Shown: positions 35,472 to 44,734 of the stretch, one piece after another
How the letters are laid out: each line of letters opens with the position of its first letter
How positions within the stretch are numbered: the first letter of the stretch is position 1
Notes under the pieces: model-generated
Databases searched by the model: none
What the model was told of the DNA's origin: nothing
Seen by the model: only the letters and a program-made list of their open reading frames with translations
Translations under genes and position numbers: made by a program
Source: JAIYDJ01 sp031400505
GTDB taxonomy: Bacteria > Pseudomonadota > Alphaproteobacteria > Rhodobacterales > Rhodobacteraceae
Length of the DNA: 64,000 nucleotides
Assembly (NCBI GenBank): GCA_031400505.1
Contig: JANNPZ010000091.1
Location: 1-64,000 of the forward strand
Direction: 5' to 3'

Positions 35472-35786
35472 CGTGATCTCCTTTTCTGATCCGTTCGTTT
35501 CGTTGAAACTGAACCAAGGGCAGACCGAGATCGTTGTTCCTGCACAACAACCGAAGAGAAATGGTCTTGTCGCGGTTTGATGCCGCGACTTTGACAGCGC
35601 ATTGTGGAGCAAACGAGATGAACCGGCGGCACAGCCAGGACCGCTGAATTTCGCAAAGATGCAGCTCGGTTCGGTTCGGCCAGTGGGCTTTCACGCAAAC
35701 ACGTTGCTGATGATCCGGGGGTAGGGATGCCGACGCAGCGCTTGTGGATCATGGCTTATCATGCCGCGCATGTAATGCGTCACGGG
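35472..35786. other. nirK promoter region
   Basis: 315 nt with no gene. It contains the NnrR-type box (35534-35547); the sequence beyond it up to the transporter gene holds nothing I recognise. Confidence 0.55.
35534..35547 (-). promoter_or_regulatory. NnrR/FNR-type box upstream of nirK
   Basis: On the minus strand TTGTGCAGGAACAA, a TTG-N8-CAA dyad, 62 nt before the nirK ATG. The half-site TTGTGC is shared with the boxes upstream of the DUF1858 gene and, as TTGTGG, pseudoazurin. Confidence 0.75.
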
Positions 35787-36722
35787 TCACGGCAAGACGC
35801 TTAGCCATCCCCAGATCGTGAATATCGACAAGGCCGTTGCCACCAGCACGGACGATGCAGCCACCCGTTTTCCAACGCCATAAAGATGCGCGAACATATA
35901 GGCGTTGACGCCTGGGGCCATCGCAGCTGTCACGACTGCGGACCGCAGACTGGCGATATCAAGGTCAAAGACGCGGGCGATGGCATAGGTGACGGCCGGA
36001 TGCAGCACCAAAGATGCAACGCAGACCATCGCTATCGTTGCGCGGTCGCCATCCGGGCGATACCGCAGCAAGACGCCGCCCAAGCCGAAAAGTGCCGTCG
36101 GGATAGCCGTGCGGGCCATCATCTCTACCGCCGCCGCAGCGGCACCAGAAAATGGCAGGCCTGAAAGGTTGACGACGAACCCCAGGGTGATGCCGATGAC
36201 CAGGGGTTGGCTGAAGATTGCCTTTCCAACCTGCAAGGCAAGGGCAGGGGCCGACAGACCTTGACCCCGGGTGCGGGCCCATTCCATCAGGCAGATGCCA
36301 AAGCCGTAGAGCAGCGGCGCATGAACAGAGATGATCGCATAGTTGCCCTGCAAGGCCGCCGTGCCATAGGCGCGCTCGGTGATCGGAAGCCCGAGCAGCA
36401 GCGAGTTTGAAAACAGGCAGGCAAATCCGATTGCAACCGAGTCAGTCAGCGGGCGCTTGAAGACATGGCGTGCGCCAAAAAAGCCGGCCGAAAAGCCAGC
36501 AAATGCGCCTGCGTAAAAGCTGACCAGAAGACCCGGGTTGTAGGCCGCGCCAAGGTCGAGCTTGGCGATAGACCAGAACAACAGGCAAGGGGCTGCGAAA
36601 TTCTGGGCGTAACGCATCACGCCATCAACGGCCGGTTCGTTGAAAAGGCCAAACCGCGCAAAGGCATAGCCCGCACCGATGATCAGAAACACCGGCAGGA
36701 TGACGTCAAGTAAGGCTGTCAA
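35787..36722 (-). CDS. AEC-family transporter
   Basis: 311 residues with about ten transmembrane helices in two inverted halves, the auxin-efflux-carrier/AEC fold. Starts TALLDVILPVFLIIGAGYAF; the second half begins near GKAIFSQPLVIGITLGFVVN. Bacterial members export or import organic acids such as malate. It is the last gene of the SPOR-dac-tmk-holB-tatD-MBL string and overlaps the MBL gene by 4 nt, but its function need not be related. Confidence 0.88.
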   Translation of the reverse strand: MTALLDVILPVFLIIGAGYAFARFGLFNEPAVDGVMRYAQNFAAPCLLFWSIAKLDLGAAYNPGLLVSFYAGAFAGFSAGFFGARHVFKRPLTDSVAIGFACLFSNSLLLGLPITERAYGTAALQGNYAIISVHAPLLYGFGICLMEWARTRGQGLSAPALALQVGKAIFSQPLVIGITLGFVVNLSGLPFSGAAAAAVEMMARTAIPTALFGLGGVLLRYRPDGDRATIAMVCVASLVLHPAVTYAIARVFDLDIASLRSAVVTAAMAPGVNAYMFAHLYGVGKRVAASSVLVATALSIFTIWGWLSVLP

Positions 36723-37525
36723 TCCGGCAACTCGCGGATGATCGTCATGCCGTCATGCGCGGGCGCAATCTGGGGCGGCAGTTCGGCCACAAGGGTCGCG
36801 TAGTCCAGATCGACATGCATGTTGGTCAGCACGGCGCGCGTTGGCGCGGCACGGGCGATCCAGTCTAGCGTCATGGCCAGATGGGCATGCGTCGGATGCG
36901 GTTTGCGGCGCAGGGCATCGACGATCCAGACATCGAGGTTTTGCAGGGCAAGCCAGCTTACTTCCGGGATCGCGACGGCATCGGGCAAGTAAGCCACGTC
37001 TGCAATGCGAAATCCAAGCGTGTCCGTCGTCCCGTGCTCTGCGCGAAACGGGGTCAGGGTGATGTCGCCACCGGCGCCCGAAATCGTGACCGGCCCGTCG
37101 ATCGTGTGCATTTCAAGGATGGCCGGGTAGGGCGATCCGTCGGGTTGGATGAAGGCATAGGCAAACCGGGCGATCAGGTCGTTCTGCGTCGGGCCATCGG
37201 CATGGATCGGAAGGCGCTTGCGGGTGTTGAACACGATCTGGCGCAGGTCATCCAGCCCGTGCACATGGTCGGCATGCGCGTGGGTATAGACAACGGCATC
37301 CAACATGCCGATGCCCGCGTCCAGAAGTTGCTCGCGCATGTCGGGCGATGTGTCGATCAAGACCGTGGTGGTGCCGTCGGAGGTGGTCCGCTGCACAAGC
37401 AAAGAGCAGCGGCGGCGGCGGTTCTTGGGGTTCGCGGGGTCGCAATTGCCCCAGTCATTGCCCAGGCGCGGCACCCCGCCCGACGATCCGCAACCCAGAA
37501 TGGTGAAAACCAGCCGCGCCATCAT
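36719..37525 (-). CDS. MBL-fold metal-dependent hydrolase (PhnP-like)
   Basis: 268 residues. The metallo-beta-lactamase metal motif THAHADHVHGLDD (HxHxDH) lies near residues 80-92, with further ligands in RAEHGTTDTLGFRI and PHPTHAHLAM. N-terminal LGCGSSGGVPRLGNDWGNCD, then cysteine- and arginine-rich NRRRRCSLLV, is typical of the PhnP-like group of cyclic phosphodiesterases. No phn C-P lyase genes are adjacent. Overlaps both tatD and the AEC gene by 4 nt. Confidence 0.9.
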   Translation of the reverse strand: MMARLVFTILGCGSSGGVPRLGNDWGNCDPANPKNRRRRCSLLVQRTTSDGTTTVLIDTSPDMREQLLDAGIGMLDAVVYTHAHADHVHGLDDLRQIVFNTRKRLPIHADGPTQNDLIARFAYAFIQPDGSPYPAILEMHTIDGPVTISGAGGDITLTPFRAEHGTTDTLGFRIADVAYLPDAVAIPEVSWLALQNLDVWIVDALRRKPHPTHAHLAMTLDWIARAAPTRAVLTNMHVDLDYATLVAELPPQIAPAHDGMTIIRELPD

Positions 37526-38334
37526 GCGGCCATCGCCTGCATCGACGCCTTGGGAAACAGGCGGTCGAAGTTGGCCGTGGTTTGCGACGCAAACTCTGGT
37601 TCAGTCATGCCGAAGATCTGCGCCCCGGTCTTTGCAGTGAAGGCGGTGAAAGCGGGTTCGTTGCGTTTGCCGCGATGCGGGATCGGGGCAAGATAGGGGC
37701 TGTCAGTTTCAAGAAGAATCCGGTCAGGGGGGCTGGCCGCAAAGATGTCGCGCAGATCCTGACTTTTGGGAAACGTCACGATCCCGGACATCGACAGATA
37801 GAAACCAAGGTCGAGCGCGGTTCGGGCCAGTGCCGCGCCGGAAGAAAAGCAGTGCATCACGCAGCCAAAGGGTGCAGTTGCCATGCCTTCGGTCAGGATC
37901 CGCGCCATGTCGTCGTCTGCCGCGCGGGCGTGAATGATCAAAGGCAGACCGGTGATTTGTGCCGCCTGAATGTGCAGACGCAGTGAGGTCTGCTGAATGG
38001 CAGCGGTATCGGCGGTGTAGTGGTAATCCAGACCCGTCTCGCCGATCCCCACGAATTTTGGGTGCCGGGACAGGCTGACCAGTTCGTCAAGCGTGGCGAG
38101 GGGTTCCTCGGCGGCGCTCATCGGATGGGTGCCGGCGGCATAGTAAACCCCGGCATGCGCCTCGGCGATGGCGCGAACACGGGGTTCATGGCGCAGGCGC
38201 GTGCAGATGGTGATCATCCGGGTAACGCCGGCCGCACGGGCGCGGGTCAGGATGGTTGGCAGCTCGGCGCTCAGTTCGGGAAAATCAAGATGGCAATGGC
38301 TGTCGACGATTTCAGGCGGGGTCGCGGTTGGCAT
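37522..38334 (-). CDS. tatD: TatD-family deoxyribonuclease
   Basis: 270-residue metal-dependent TIM-barrel hydrolase. Metal ligands are in VDSHCHLDFPEL (HxH near residue 13), GETGLDYHY (Glu), LIIHARAADDD (His), VMHCFSSG (His) and LLETDSPYLAP (Asp). Family members degrade DNA 3'-5' and have quality-control roles. It sits 8 nt downstream of holB in a gene order (holB-tatD) common to many bacteria. Confidence 0.94.
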   Translation of the reverse strand: MPTATPPEIVDSHCHLDFPELSAELPTILTRARAAGVTRMITICTRLRHEPRVRAIAEAHAGVYYAAGTHPMSAAEEPLATLDELVSLSRHPKFVGIGETGLDYHYTADTAAIQQTSLRLHIQAAQITGLPLIIHARAADDDMARILTEGMATAPFGCVMHCFSSGAALARTALDLGFYLSMSGIVTFPKSQDLRDIFAASPPDRILLETDSPYLAPIPHRGKRNEPAFTAFTAKTGAQIFGMTEPEFASQTTANFDRLFPKASMQAMAA

Positions 38335-38342
38335 TTGGGTGG

Positions 38343-39482
38343 CTACCTTTGGGCCAGCAATATGCCCGCCGTCTCGTCAATCCTTAGAACCATATCCATC
38401 AGAAGGGCTGCAGGGTCAAGGTTCACTGCCTTGCCGCGACGTGCCCGATTTCCCAGGGTTTGCGCCAGTTCGGCCCATGCGCGCGACGCCTGCGGGGTTG
38501 AGGACAGACGCGCGATCAGGGCGCTTTCACCCGGTGCAGCCTCGGGAGGGGGCAGTCCGGTGCTGCCGGCGCGGGCCAGCCGGGCCAGGAACAAGTCGAT
38601 CAGCGTCACCATCAGATCAAAGCGCGGGGCGTTCGCGCGGCCCTGTCCGATTTCGGTCAGCGCAAGTGCGCGGGGGCGGTCAAGTTTGGGCAGCGTCGCA
38701 AAGGTGGCGATCAGTCTGGCATAAAGTGCCAGACCGTCGGCGCTGTTCAGGCGGAAAGCCTCGCCGACCGAACCGCCGGCGAGTTCGGCAATTGCCGCAC
38801 CATCGCCCTGATCGACCGTCCCAAGGGCGACCGACAACGAAGCAGACAGATCCTGCGGATTGAGCGGCGTAAGCCGCATCTCGCGGCACCGCGAGCGGAT
38901 CGTCGGCAGCAGACGAAACGGTACATGCGACACCAAAAGGAAAGTGACACCGGCAGGCGGTTCTTCCAGCAGTTTCAGCAGCGCGTTGGCCGAATTGGTG
39001 TTCAGATCGTCGGCGGCATCGATGATACACACGCGACGGCCGCCTTCGGTCATCTTGTGTTGAAAATACTCTTTCATCTCGCGCACTTCATCGACGCCGA
39101 TCACCTGCGACAAACCGGTTTCGGCCTGGTTCAGTCCCCGTCGCAGCAAGAACAAACCCGGTTCGGAAAGTGCGCGCAAACGGCGGGAAACCGGGTGATC
39201 GAACGCAACATCAAGGTTTTGCGGCGGTGGCGGGGCAAACATCCCGCCCTCATCCGGTGGCGTCGCCAACAGGAAACGCGCGATCTTCCACGCCAGGGTG
39301 GCCTTGCCGATCCCCTGCGGGCCGGTGATCAACCAGGCGTGATGGGCGCGGCCGGACAGGTGGCTGTTCAGGTAGTCTGCCTGTGCCGCTGCATGGCCGT
39401 AAAGGTGCGCTGTCTCGCGCGGATGCGGCGCGCCTTCGATCCGATCGGGCTCGGCGAAATCTGAAAGATAGACCGAAGGCAC
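38343..39482 (-). CDS. holB: DNA polymerase III delta-prime subunit
   Basis: 379-residue clamp-loader subunit. AAA+ fold with a Walker-A segment LITGPQGIGKATLAWKIARF near residue 50. Sensor-type region TNSANALLKLLEEPPAGVTF matches the conserved N-A-LLK-LEEPP. SHVPFRLLPTIRSRCREMRL includes the SRC motif contacting neighbouring subunits. It lies between tmk and tatD on the minus strand; the 3 nt between tmk and holB indicate an operon. Confidence 0.95.
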   Translation of the reverse strand: MPSVYLSDFAEPDRIEGAPHPRETAHLYGHAAAQADYLNSHLSGRAHHAWLITGPQGIGKATLAWKIARFLLATPPDEGGMFAPPPPQNLDVAFDHPVSRRLRALSEPGLFLLRRGLNQAETGLSQVIGVDEVREMKEYFQHKMTEGGRRVCIIDAADDLNTNSANALLKLLEEPPAGVTFLLVSHVPFRLLPTIRSRCREMRLTPLNPQDLSASLSVALGTVDQGDGAAIAELAGGSVGEAFRLNSADGLALYARLIATFATLPKLDRPRALALTEIGQGRANAPRFDLMVTLIDLFLARLARAGSTGLPPPEAAPGESALIARLSSTPQASRAWAELAQTLGNRARRGKAVNLDPAALLMDMVLRIDETAGILLAQR

Positions 39483-39485
39483 CCT

Positions 39486-40100
39486 TCACACTCCCAAATG
39501 AGAGCGGGTTCGGGCCAAAATGTGGTTGGCGATCGCCTCTGGGGTATCCGCGCCGTCGATCACAACAAAGCGGGGATGTCCGGCGGCCAGAGACACAAAG
39601 CCGGCACGCAGGGCGGTTTGCAGGGCAAGGCCCATATCCTCGAACCGCTGTTCAGGGCCGGACCGACCGATGGCACGGGACAGACCAAGCCCGGGGTCAA
39701 GGTCGATCAGGAAGGTTAGGTCGGGATCGACCCCGATCATGAGGTCATGCAGACGGTTGACGGTTTCCAGATTGCCACGCAGGCCCTGATACATGCGCGT
39801 GCTGTCGGCGAACCGGTCGGTTATGACAACCCCCCCAAGGTCAAGCGCAGGCCGGATGGTTTTCTCAAGATGGTCACGCCGGGCAGCGGTGAACAAAAGG
39901 GCCTCGGTCTGCGGTGACCATCGGTCAGGGTCGCCCTGCAAGACGAGACGGCGAATTTCTTCGGCCCCTTCGCTGCCGCCGGGTTCGCGGGTCAGGGTGA
40001 CGGTCAGGCCAAGCGAACGCAGACTGTCGGCCAACAGGCGGGCTTGCGTCGACTTGCCCGATCCGTCGATGCCTTCAAAACTGATAAATCTGCCTGTCAT
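39486..40100 (-). CDS. tmk: Thymidylate kinase
   Basis: 204 residues; phosphorylates dTMP to dTDP. P-loop FEGIDGSGKSTQARLL at about residues 8-23, the DRF/DR(Y/F) motif in VVITDRFADSTRMYQG and the lid region near DPGLGLSRAIGRSGPEQRFE. Located 15 nt downstream of the D-Ala-D-Ala carboxypeptidase gene. Confidence 0.95.
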   Translation of the reverse strand: MTGRFISFEGIDGSGKSTQARLLADSLRSLGLTVTLTREPGGSEGAEEIRRLVLQGDPDRWSPQTEALLFTAARRDHLEKTIRPALDLGGVVITDRFADSTRMYQGLRGNLETVNRLHDLMIGVDPDLTFLIDLDPGLGLSRAIGRSGPEQRFEDMGLALQTALRAGFVSLAAGHPRFVVIDGADTPEAIANHILARTRSHLGV

Positions 40101-40115
40101 TCAACTGGCCGTCAT

Positions 40116-41270
40116 TCAACTGGCCGGGTCCGCGTCCAGATAGCGCGACTTCAGATCCAGAACTGCCGCAGAAATCCGGGTCATGAACCCGCCACGCGGC
40201 ACATCAACCGCGGCAAGCAAGGGTACACGGGCTTGCGGCAGATCGGGAATACTGATCACCAGTTCCGCCACCTGGGTACCCTTGGCGATTGGCGCGACAA
40301 GCGGCCCGGTGTAGACCACCTGCGCCGCAATGCCGTCCTGCACCAGCGCCGGGACCAGAAGTTGAAGGTCGGTCGCGGGAACAAGTGCTACGGTTTTCGC
40401 GCTGCCCATGAAGACTTCGGCCGATGCGATCTGCGCGCCAGCCTTGGCTATGGTTTTCAACGCGAACTGGCGGAAAGCCCATGCCGTGATCTTTTCCGCC
40501 TCTTCGGCCCGTTCACGGTCACTGCCAAGGCCCGAAATCACAAAGATGATCCGGCGCTCGCCTTGCTTGACCGATCCGGCCAACCCAAAGCCCGCCTCGG
40601 ACGTATGGCCGGTTTTCAGACCGTCAGCCCCAATACCGAGTTCCAGCAACGGGTTCCGGTTGCGGGCATTGGCCGGCGCGCGGTCCTTGTAGTTGAATTC
40701 CGTTTCGGCAAAAAGCGGATAGTATTCGGGGAAATCCTCGATCAGCCGGCGCGACAGCAGGGCGATGTCCTTGAGGCTCATCCTGTGGTCGGGATGGGGC
40801 CAGCCCGATGCGTTTTGAAATGACGAATGCTCCAGCCCCAACATGCGGCCGCGCTCCGTCATCTGCGCTGAAAATGTATCTTCGCTGCCCGAAAGACCCT
40901 CTGCAACGACAATGCAGGCATCGCCTCCTGAATTCACGATCATGCCGTACAAAAGCTCTTTGACCGTCGGGCGGTCGCTTTCTTGCAGATACATCGTGGA
41001 TGCGCCCTGTGCGGTCATCGCGGTCGCACGTCGCGACACCGCAAAGGTCGTGTCCATTGCCACCCGGCCATCCTTCAACGCCTCGAACAGCATGTTGATG
41101 GTCATCAGTTTCGACATTGACGCGGGCGGCAATGCGACGTCACCGTTCTTGTCCAAAAGGACGGTATGGGTGGTCATGTCGTAGACCCATGCCGATGTCG
41201 CGGCCGTGTCAAATGCACGGACGGGCAGGGCAGCCAGCATCAGGGCGATCAGGGTCAAGGTCAGGCGCAT
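40116..41270 (-). CDS. D-alanyl-D-alanine carboxypeptidase (PBP5/6-type)
   Basis: 384-residue serine carboxypeptidase that trims peptidoglycan pentapeptides. Signal peptide MRLTLTLIALMLAALPVRAF. Catalytic SxxK is S51-M-S-K54 (PPASMSKLMT) and KTG appears in GLKTGHTSEAG. The second motif, normally SGN, reads S114-G-G116 (VNSGGDACIV): the asparagine is replaced by glycine. The C-terminal beta domain and a short amphipathic tail (SAAVLDLKSRYLD) complete the protein. Activity may be reduced or altered; the rest of the fold is intact. Confidence 0.93.
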   Translation of the reverse strand: MRLTLTLIALMLAALPVRAFDTAATSAWVYDMTTHTVLLDKNGDVALPPASMSKLMTINMLFEALKDGRVAMDTTFAVSRRATAMTAQGASTMYLQESDRPTVKELLYGMIVNSGGDACIVVAEGLSGSEDTFSAQMTERGRMLGLEHSSFQNASGWPHPDHRMSLKDIALLSRRLIEDFPEYYPLFAETEFNYKDRAPANARNRNPLLELGIGADGLKTGHTSEAGFGLAGSVKQGERRIIFVISGLGSDRERAEEAEKITAWAFRQFALKTIAKAGAQIASAEVFMGSAKTVALVPATDLQLLVPALVQDGIAAQVVYTGPLVAPIAKGTQVAELVISIPDLPQARVPLLAAVDVPRGGFMTRISAAVLDLKSRYLDADPAS

Positions 41271-41289
41271 GGGGCGGCTCCGATAGGGA

Positions 41290-42258
41290 TCAACGCTTCA
41301 GGACATAGGCATCAGCAAAACCGGCGGCCTTGACCGATGCAAGCACCGAGGAATTGCCGCGGGCAGTCACACTCCAGAAAGCCTTGCCTTGCGTTTCTTC
41401 GCGTCGGATTGCCGCGGTCACACCGGATTTCGCCAACGTGTCAACGGCGCGTTTGGCATTGGCCTCGACTGAGAAAATACCAACCTGAATCAACGGATCG
41501 CTGCTTGCGGCGGGTTGGGCGGCGGGTTCGGGGGCGGGTACAGGTGGCTGTGTCGCGATTTGTGCGGCAGGCAGATCGGCATCATTGATGATCGTGCCGG
41601 CAGTGACACCGGCAGTCGTGGAGGTTGGGTCGGTGGCCGGCGGGATTGCGGCAACGGATGCTGGTTTTCCTTCGGCCTTGTCAATCGCGGCTGACGCAAT
41701 GGCAGCGGTGTCAAGGGGTGTGGTCGCGATCGACTCTGCCGCGTCCAGAATGGGTTTCGTTGCATCGGGCGGTGACGCCGCCACCTCTTCGCGGCGCAAG
41801 GCCGTCACTTGCAGGCTGGCGGGTTGACCTGCCAGCAAGCCAAGCGCCGCCGCCGCGTCCGACGAGATTTGCAACGGCGGGCCGGGATTTTCTCGCTCGC
41901 GGCGGAAAAGCGCGCCAATGACGAACTTGCCGTTTACCGTGTTGCGCAAAATGACCCGTTCGGGGTCAACAGCATCCGGTGATGCGACCCAAACGCCGCC
42001 AAGCGAAGGGCGGCCGTCCCAAAGAGCCTGATCGGTGACCTGAAACACCTCGGGGGCTTCGACATCGCGGTCTACCAGCTTGACCGATGTTGCCTGAGGC
42101 ACGCCATCGCTCGACTCTGCCCCGAGTTCGGTTGCCGATTTGCCCTTGAACAAACGCGCACCCGCATCGCACCCCGCAAGTGCAAACCCTAACGACGATA
42201 GAACCGCGACCCGCCCTAGGGTTACAATTGCCAGATCCAGTGTCTTTGCACGTACCAT
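41290..42258 (-). CDS. SPOR-domain lipoprotein
   Basis: 322 residues. Signal peptide with lipobox LSSLGFALAGC. A folded N-terminal region (SVKLVDRDVEAPEVFQVTDQ, LQISSDAAAALGLLAGQPAS) is followed by a Pro/Ala-rich linker and a C-terminal SPOR domain (DPLIQVGIFSVEANAKRAVD to FADAYVLKR), which binds denuded peptidoglycan at the septum. ATG at 42258. It heads the dac-tmk-holB string and is transcribed with dac, 19 nt downstream, fitting a shared cell-wall role. Confidence 0.9.
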   Translation of the reverse strand: MVRAKTLDLAIVTLGRVAVLSSLGFALAGCDAGARLFKGKSATELGAESSDGVPQATSVKLVDRDVEAPEVFQVTDQALWDGRPSLGGVWVASPDAVDPERVILRNTVNGKFVIGALFRRERENPGPPLQISSDAAAALGLLAGQPASLQVTALRREEVAASPPDATKPILDAAESIATTPLDTAAIASAAIDKAEGKPASVAAIPPATDPTSTTAGVTAGTIINDADLPAAQIATQPPVPAPEPAAQPAASSDPLIQVGIFSVEANAKRAVDTLAKSGVTAAIRREETQGKAFWSVTARGNSSVLASVKAAGFADAYVLKR

Positions 42259-42742
42259 CCCGTCCCCTTGCCCGCGCGTTCTTTGCCGCGCTTGTCTGTT
42301 GCCTGCATGACAGCAGGTGCTGCCCCGAAGCAGTTTGCCGTCATCTCTTGGATACCATACCGTTTGGGCGGCCGAGTTGAAAGTGCGGCCTAGAGGTTCG
42401 GCGGAATTCTTCGTCCGGAGTCTACAAAGCCAAACGGTCTGATGCGTCACATTCGCGTGACGCCATTTTGGCGCAACTGGCTGCGAACTCGTCGCAGTGC
42501 CGGGGCACCCGGTGTTGTGCCGCGTTTGCAAGACCGGCCGCGCTGCCCAACCCGTGACGCGCAATGCGGCTGATCCCGGCGTCCAGTACGGGGCTGGACG
42601 CGGGCGCGCGATCTGGTCTACACCGCACGACAGGGTTGGCCAGGGTAGGACGTCAAGACAGAACGATCCGCCCGAAGCCAGTTGGTCGTGGTGTTTGGTC
42701 CGGATTGCCACCACACCTGCGCCGACGCTGCAGGTGGACGAC
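42259..42742. other. Upstream region of the SPOR gene
   Basis: 484 nt with no supported gene. It holds the promoter of the SPOR-dac-tmk-holB-tatD operon and a small dyad, GCGTCAC (42444-42450) with GTGACGC (42457-42463), of unknown meaning. Confidence 0.45.
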
Positions 42743-42830
42743 GGAAGGGTGGCAGAGTGGTCGATTGCTCCGGTCTTGAAAACCGGCGATGTGCAAGCAT
42801 CCGTGGGTTCGAATCCCACCCCTTCCGCCA
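42743..42830 (+). tRNA. tRNA-Ser (UGA anticodon)
   Basis: 88-nt class II tRNA: acceptor GGAAGGG pairs with CCCTTCC, anticodon stem CCGGT/ACCGG with loop CTTGAAA (anticodon TGA), long variable arm, T-arm GTGGGTTCGAATCCCAC, discriminator G and encoded CCA. Confidence 0.97.
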
Positions 42831-42871
42831 AACGCCGCCGTTGGCACCCGGTAGTGCGACCAGTGATCCTG

Positions 42872-43786
42872 TCAGCCCGGCACATTGACCGGGTTGGACC
42901 AGGCACGCCGTCCGGCCTCGTCGATTATTGCGATGCGCAGCCAGTGCCCCCTAAACGCGGCAATGGAAAGTGTTGCGGTCGTCATCGACTTGCCTGACAG
43001 CGTCTGCGACAGCGCGCGGGGGCCGACCACGGTGACGCGGTTCACTGCCGACGAGGTGATGATGAGCCTGTCGCCGTCGATCTCGATTGCGTGCAGGTCC
43101 GGGCCTTGGGAGGCGTAAAAGTCGCCTGCCTTCAGTGCGGCCAGCAGCGTCTCAGGCGTCAGCGTTTCGGATTTGACCATGACCCAGCCGCCAAAGGCAT
43201 CCGCATTGGAATTGACGGGATCGCGGAAATGGGCATCGTCGGTCGCGATGGCGTTGAGGCGGATGCCGTCGAGCAACAACTGGTCCAGAAGACATGTACC
43301 ATCGGGGCGGTCGGCCAGCACGGCACAGGTGTGGTTATAGACCTCGATGGCGTCGGCAAAGGCGATGGTGCGGGCATCTTCAAGCGTCAGGCCGTACCAT
43401 TGCGGATGGGCGATGGCGACAAAGGCTCCGGCCTGTTGTGCGCGCCGGGCCAGGTCGGGGCCAGTTTCCTGTGCAGCGGGCGGGGCGAAATCGGCGGGCA
43501 GGCCAACGCCGAGGATGTGCCAGATCTCACCGTTCAGCAGTGCGGGCGCATGCAGTTCGGCACCAAGAATGGTTGTAAAGTCATCGGTGCGAAAGCCAGC
43601 CGTATCCGTGATCGGATAGCCGTAAACCTCCATGAAATGGTCCGACTGGCAGTAGAAATGATAGCCTTGCGCGCGGTAGCGGCGGGCAACCTCTTCGGGC
43701 GGCAGGGCACCATCGGACCGGGTCGAATGGCAATGCAGATTGCCGCGCCAAAAGCGGCCGGGTTTGTCGAACGGGGAAAGGATCAT
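42872..43786 (-). CDS. PHP-fold metal-dependent hydrolase (CehA/McbA-like)
   Basis: 304 residues, PHP domain. Metal-ligand motifs: RGNLHCHSTRSDGALPPEEV near residue 14, CQSDHFMEVYG near 46, GAELHAP, FVAIAHPQWYG and ATDDAHFRD. The C-terminal 60 residues form a beta-sandwich like that of CehA/McbA carbaryl hydrolases. In this operon, behind a phosphodiesterase and a Ugp-type transporter, a phosphoesterase role is plausible. Confidence 0.88.
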   Translation of the reverse strand: MILSPFDKPGRFWRGNLHCHSTRSDGALPPEEVARRYRAQGYHFYCQSDHFMEVYGYPITDTAGFRTDDFTTILGAELHAPALLNGEIWHILGVGLPADFAPPAAQETGPDLARRAQQAGAFVAIAHPQWYGLTLEDARTIAFADAIEVYNHTCAVLADRPDGTCLLDQLLLDGIRLNAIATDDAHFRDPVNSNADAFGGWVMVKSETLTPETLLAALKAGDFYASQGPDLHAIEIDGDRLIITSSAVNRVTVVGPRALSQTLSGKSMTTATLSIAAFRGHWLRIAIIDEAGRRAWSNPVNVPG

Positions 43787-43795
43787 GGCAACTCC

Positions 43796-44680
43796 TCAAT
43801 GGGGTGTGGGGTTGGTGGGCGGGATGGGCGTGGCGCGGGCGGCATTGCGGGTGATGGTGTGGGTAGCCGAAGCAATCACCAGCACACCGCCGATCACGGT
43901 GGACCATGTGGGGACCTCGGCGTAAATGACCCAGCCCGCCATGGCCATCAGGATGAGGCGCAGATAGCCAAGCGGGGCCACGGCGGACGCGCGCCCAAGG
44001 CGGATGGCGGCGGTGAAAAGCCAGATGCCCGCAGTAAAGATCAGGCTCATGACCAGCAGGATCATCGCCTCTGGCAATTTGGGGGCGACCCAGTGCAGCG
44101 CGGCAACCGGTGCCGACAAGGCAGCAACGACAAGGCCCTGCCAGAACAGCACGGTCACCGTCGTGTCATGGCCTGACCCCAGCCGCAGCGCAATCATGCT
44201 GGCCGCGCCACAGATAGCGCCTGCCAGCGCCACCACGGCGTAGATGTCGAACCCTTCGCCGAAGGGCCCGATCATGATCAGCACGCCCGCAAACCCCACG
44301 CCAGCCGCCGTCCAGCGCCGCCAGCCCACGGGTTCGCGCAGCACCAAAGCGGCAAAGGCGGTGGCGATCAGAACCTCGGCCATGCCAATTGCCGTCGCAT
44401 CGGCCAGCGGAATATGCAGGATAGCCGTCAGCCCGCAGAACATCGCTCCAATGGCCAGCACCCCGCGCGCCAGATGAAGCGCAAGGCCGGTTGGGTGCAG
44501 GATGACGTGCCGACTGCGCCAGAACAGCGGGGCCATCAGCATCAGCGCCATGACCTGCCGCACCAAGATGACCTGCGGCACGGCGATCCTGTCGCCGATC
44601 AACCGCATGAACACTGCCATCGCGCTGAAGACGACGAACGCCATTATCATCAGGATCGACGCCTGCAGGTCGGGCGTCAT
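43796..44680 (-). CDS. EamA/DMT-superfamily transporter
   Basis: 294 residues from MTPDLQASILMIMAFVVFSA; ten predicted transmembrane helices in two EamA repeats (second begins near WRRWTAAGVGFAGVLIMIGP and AGAICGAASMIALRLGSGHD). The frame to 44728 adds residues without a better start. Substrate unknown. It is in the middle of the Ugp-like operon, 9 nt from the PHP gene. Confidence 0.87.
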   Translation of the reverse strand: MTPDLQASILMIMAFVVFSAMAVFMRLIGDRIAVPQVILVRQVMALMLMAPLFWRSRHVILHPTGLALHLARGVLAIGAMFCGLTAILHIPLADATAIGMAEVLIATAFAALVLREPVGWRRWTAAGVGFAGVLIMIGPFGEGFDIYAVVALAGAICGAASMIALRLGSGHDTTVTVLFWQGLVVAALSAPVAALHWVAPKLPEAMILLVMSLIFTAGIWLFTAAIRLGRASAVAPLGYLRLILMAMAGWVIYAEVPTWSTVIGGVLVIASATHTITRNAARATPIPPTNPTPH

Positions 44681-44734
44681 GCCCCCTATCCTCTGGCGCA
44701 GGGGGGTTGCCACGACGGCCATTCTCAAGATGCC

